Positions 13,425 through 14,636 of a DNA stretch of 14,636 bases are shown in pieces. How positions within the stretch are numbered: the first letter of the stretch is position 1; every line of letters begins with the position of its first letter. This DNA is from Gemmatimonadaceae bacterium. Its GTDB lineage: Bacteria; Latescibacterota; UBA2968; UBA8231. A program made the translations under genes and the position numbers. The stretch lies in assembly GCA_002726335.1 (NCBI GenBank), contig PBSR01000079.1, forward strand, positions 1 through 14,636. Direction: 5' to 3'. Below the pieces are notes generated by a model that saw only the letters and a list, made by a program, of their open reading frames with translations, ran no database searches and had not been told where the DNA came from.

Positions 13425-14636
13425 GTGAAGACTCTCTGGCTGGCACTGGTGGTCGTGTGCTGCGTAGCCGATGGGCCCGCCACGGCGCAGCTCTACCACT
13501 TTGGCAAGAACAAGGTTCAGTTCGACGAGTTCGACTGGCAGCGTCTGGAGACCGAACACTTCGACATCTACTTCTACCCGGAGGAGGCCGAGCTGGCCTC
13601 TTTCGCCGGGCAGATGGCGGAGGAGGCCTTCAGCCACCTGGAAAAACGCCTCGGGCACACGGTTCGCCGGCAGATTCCGCTCATCCTCTACGCCTCACAC
13701 GTTCACTTCGAGCAGACGAATGTGATCCCCGGCCTCCTGCCGGAGGGTGTTGCCGGTTTCACTGAATTCATGAAGGGCCGCGTGGCCCTGCCTCTGAGCG
13801 GCTCGTACCCGGAGTTCCAGCGCGTGTTGCATCACGAGCTCGTCCACGTCTTCATGTTCGATCGGATCCGCCGGGTCCTGGCCGACCGCGGCGCACCGAA
13901 TATCTGGGCCGGCCCCCTGTGGTTTTCCGAGGGGCTGGCGGAGTACCTGTCCGGATCGTGGGACAGCTACGGCGATATGGTCGTGCGCGACGCCCTGTTC
14001 AGCAGCCGGCTGGCGTCCATCGCACAGATGTACCGGATCCACGGCACCTTCCAGATGTACAAGGAAGGGCAATCGATCTGCCAGTTCATGGCAGCCCGTT
14101 ACGGCGAAGACGTGTTCGCTCGACTGCTCGACAACTGGTGGCGGGCCGAGACCTTCGCCGACGTCTTCGCCGTGACCACCGGCGAGGCGTTGAGCGAGCT
14201 GGATGAAGCCTGGACCTACGATCTGCAGAAGCGCTACCTGCCGACGATCGAAAGCGCCGATCCCCCGAGTCACATGGCCGAGCCGCTGACGAGCACCGGG
14301 TTCAACCTGAAGCCGGCGATCGTTCCGGCCCCAGCCGGGACTCCCGCCGACTCGCTGGAGTATGTCTTCCTGCGCAACGAGCAGGGCTACACACAGATCT
14401 TCCGCGGCAAGGTGGAGGGCGGCGCTGTCGAACTGCTGGTGGCCGGCGAACGGGAGCCCGAATACGAGTCACTGCATCCCATGGAGGCGAGTCTGGCGGT
14501 GTCGCCGGACGGCACCACCCTGGCCTTCATCGCCAAACACAATGGTCGAGATCATCTGATTCTCTGGGACGTGGAGCACGGCCGTCGTCGCCGCCGCTTC
14601 TCCTTCGACCAACTCGTGGCTCTGTCGTCGCCTACC
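13425..14636 (+). CDS. Secreted peptidase MA-like metalloprotease with C-terminal beta-propeller, partial
   Basis: An open frame runs 404 codons from GTG 13425 to the window end without a stop. GTG is the base after the preceding TAA; GGCGGCAGG just upstream offers a weak SD. Residues 1-21 are a signal peptide (TLWLALVVVCCV, cleavage at ATA-Q), so the protein is exported to periplasm or surface. Residues 40-230 match the peptidase MA-like family: LETEHFDIYFYPEEAELA, then HHELVHVF (zinc ligands His137, His141; Glu138 catalytic) and WFSEGLAEYLSG (Glu169 or Glu173 as third ligand). From about residue 300 a TolB/WD40-like propeller begins (SLEYVFLRNEQG, then VSPDGTTLAFIAKHNGRDHL). Such proteins in FCB-type genomes usually have about 1000 residues, the propeller being followed by an outer-membrane barrel; here the rest is outside the window. 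Substrate is unknown. Confidence 0.85.
   Translation, partial: MKTLWLALVVVCCVADGPATAQLYHFGKNKVQFDEFDWQRLETEHFDIYFYPEEAELASFAGQMAEEAFSHLEKRLGHTVRRQIPLILYASHVHFEQTNVIPGLLPEGVAGFTEFMKGRVALPLSGSYPEFQRVLHHELVHVFMFDRIRRVLADRGAPNIWAGPLWFSEGLAEYLSGSWDSYGDMVVRDALFSSRLASIAQMYRIHGTFQMYKEGQSICQFMAARYGEDVFARLLDNWWRAETFADVFAVTTGEALSELDEAWTYDLQKRYLPTIESADPPSHMAEPLTSTGFNLKPAIVPAPAGTPADSLEYVFLRNEQGYTQIFRGKVEGGAVELLVAGEREPEYESLHPMEASLAVSPDGTTLAFIAKHNGRDHLILWDVEHGRRRRRFSFDQLVALSSPT

Overview
The window looks like chromosomal DNA of a GC-rich, Gram-negative bacterium, most likely from the FCB side of the tree (Latescibacteria/WS3-like or a related uncultured lineage). Three things point there: an extracellular protein ending in a Por/type IX-style sorting domain with the YPNPFNPSTT motif, secreted proteins built from Ig-like, cohesin-like and dockerin-like EF-hand repeats, and an outer-envelope RND efflux pair. 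This placement is inference; there is no rRNA or marker gene in the window. I see no tRNA, rRNA, CRISPR array, insertion sequence or prophage gene.

Layout. (1) 1-967: a visibly less GC-rich toxin-antitoxin-like pair on the + strand, a PIN-domain protein followed by an 11-bp-overlapping small partner, closed by an intrinsic terminator. (2) 982-3547, - strand: a CysQ/inositol-monophosphatase-like phosphatase followed by DNA polymerase X. A perfect intrinsic-terminator hairpin sits about 20 bp upstream of the phosphatase start codon, preceded by a second structured stretch. (3) 3760-4456, + strand: a promoter and a short exported or membrane protein of unknown function, overlapping the next gene tail to tail. 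(4) 4445-8653, - strand: an RND efflux operon (periplasmic adaptor, then inner-membrane pump); no outer-membrane channel gene is visible. (5) 8755-11349: two secreted-protein genes lying head to head, each missing its N-terminal half, joined with no intergenic DNA at about 9712-9723. The right-hand one also has a frameshift near 11070. This looks like a rearrangement or an assembly/amplification chimera, not two intact genes. (6) 11440-14636, + strand: a tight operon of dapF, a SprT-like/DUF2786 fusion protein and a secreted peptidase-MA-like metalloprotease with a beta-propeller start, cut by the window end.

Most notable points. The DapF homologue has serine at both positions where the family's catalytic cysteines sit (Ser73, Ser226) with the rest of the active-site motifs kept, and it is tightly linked to an uncharacterised HExxH-DUF2786 protein. 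The head-to-head truncated junction makes the order of everything left and right of about 9715 uncertain until reads are checked. The leader of the phosphatase-polX operon has the shape of an attenuator. I found no defence island or clearly new multi-gene system; the dapF/SprT-DUF2786/peptidase operon is the best candidate for something undescribed.
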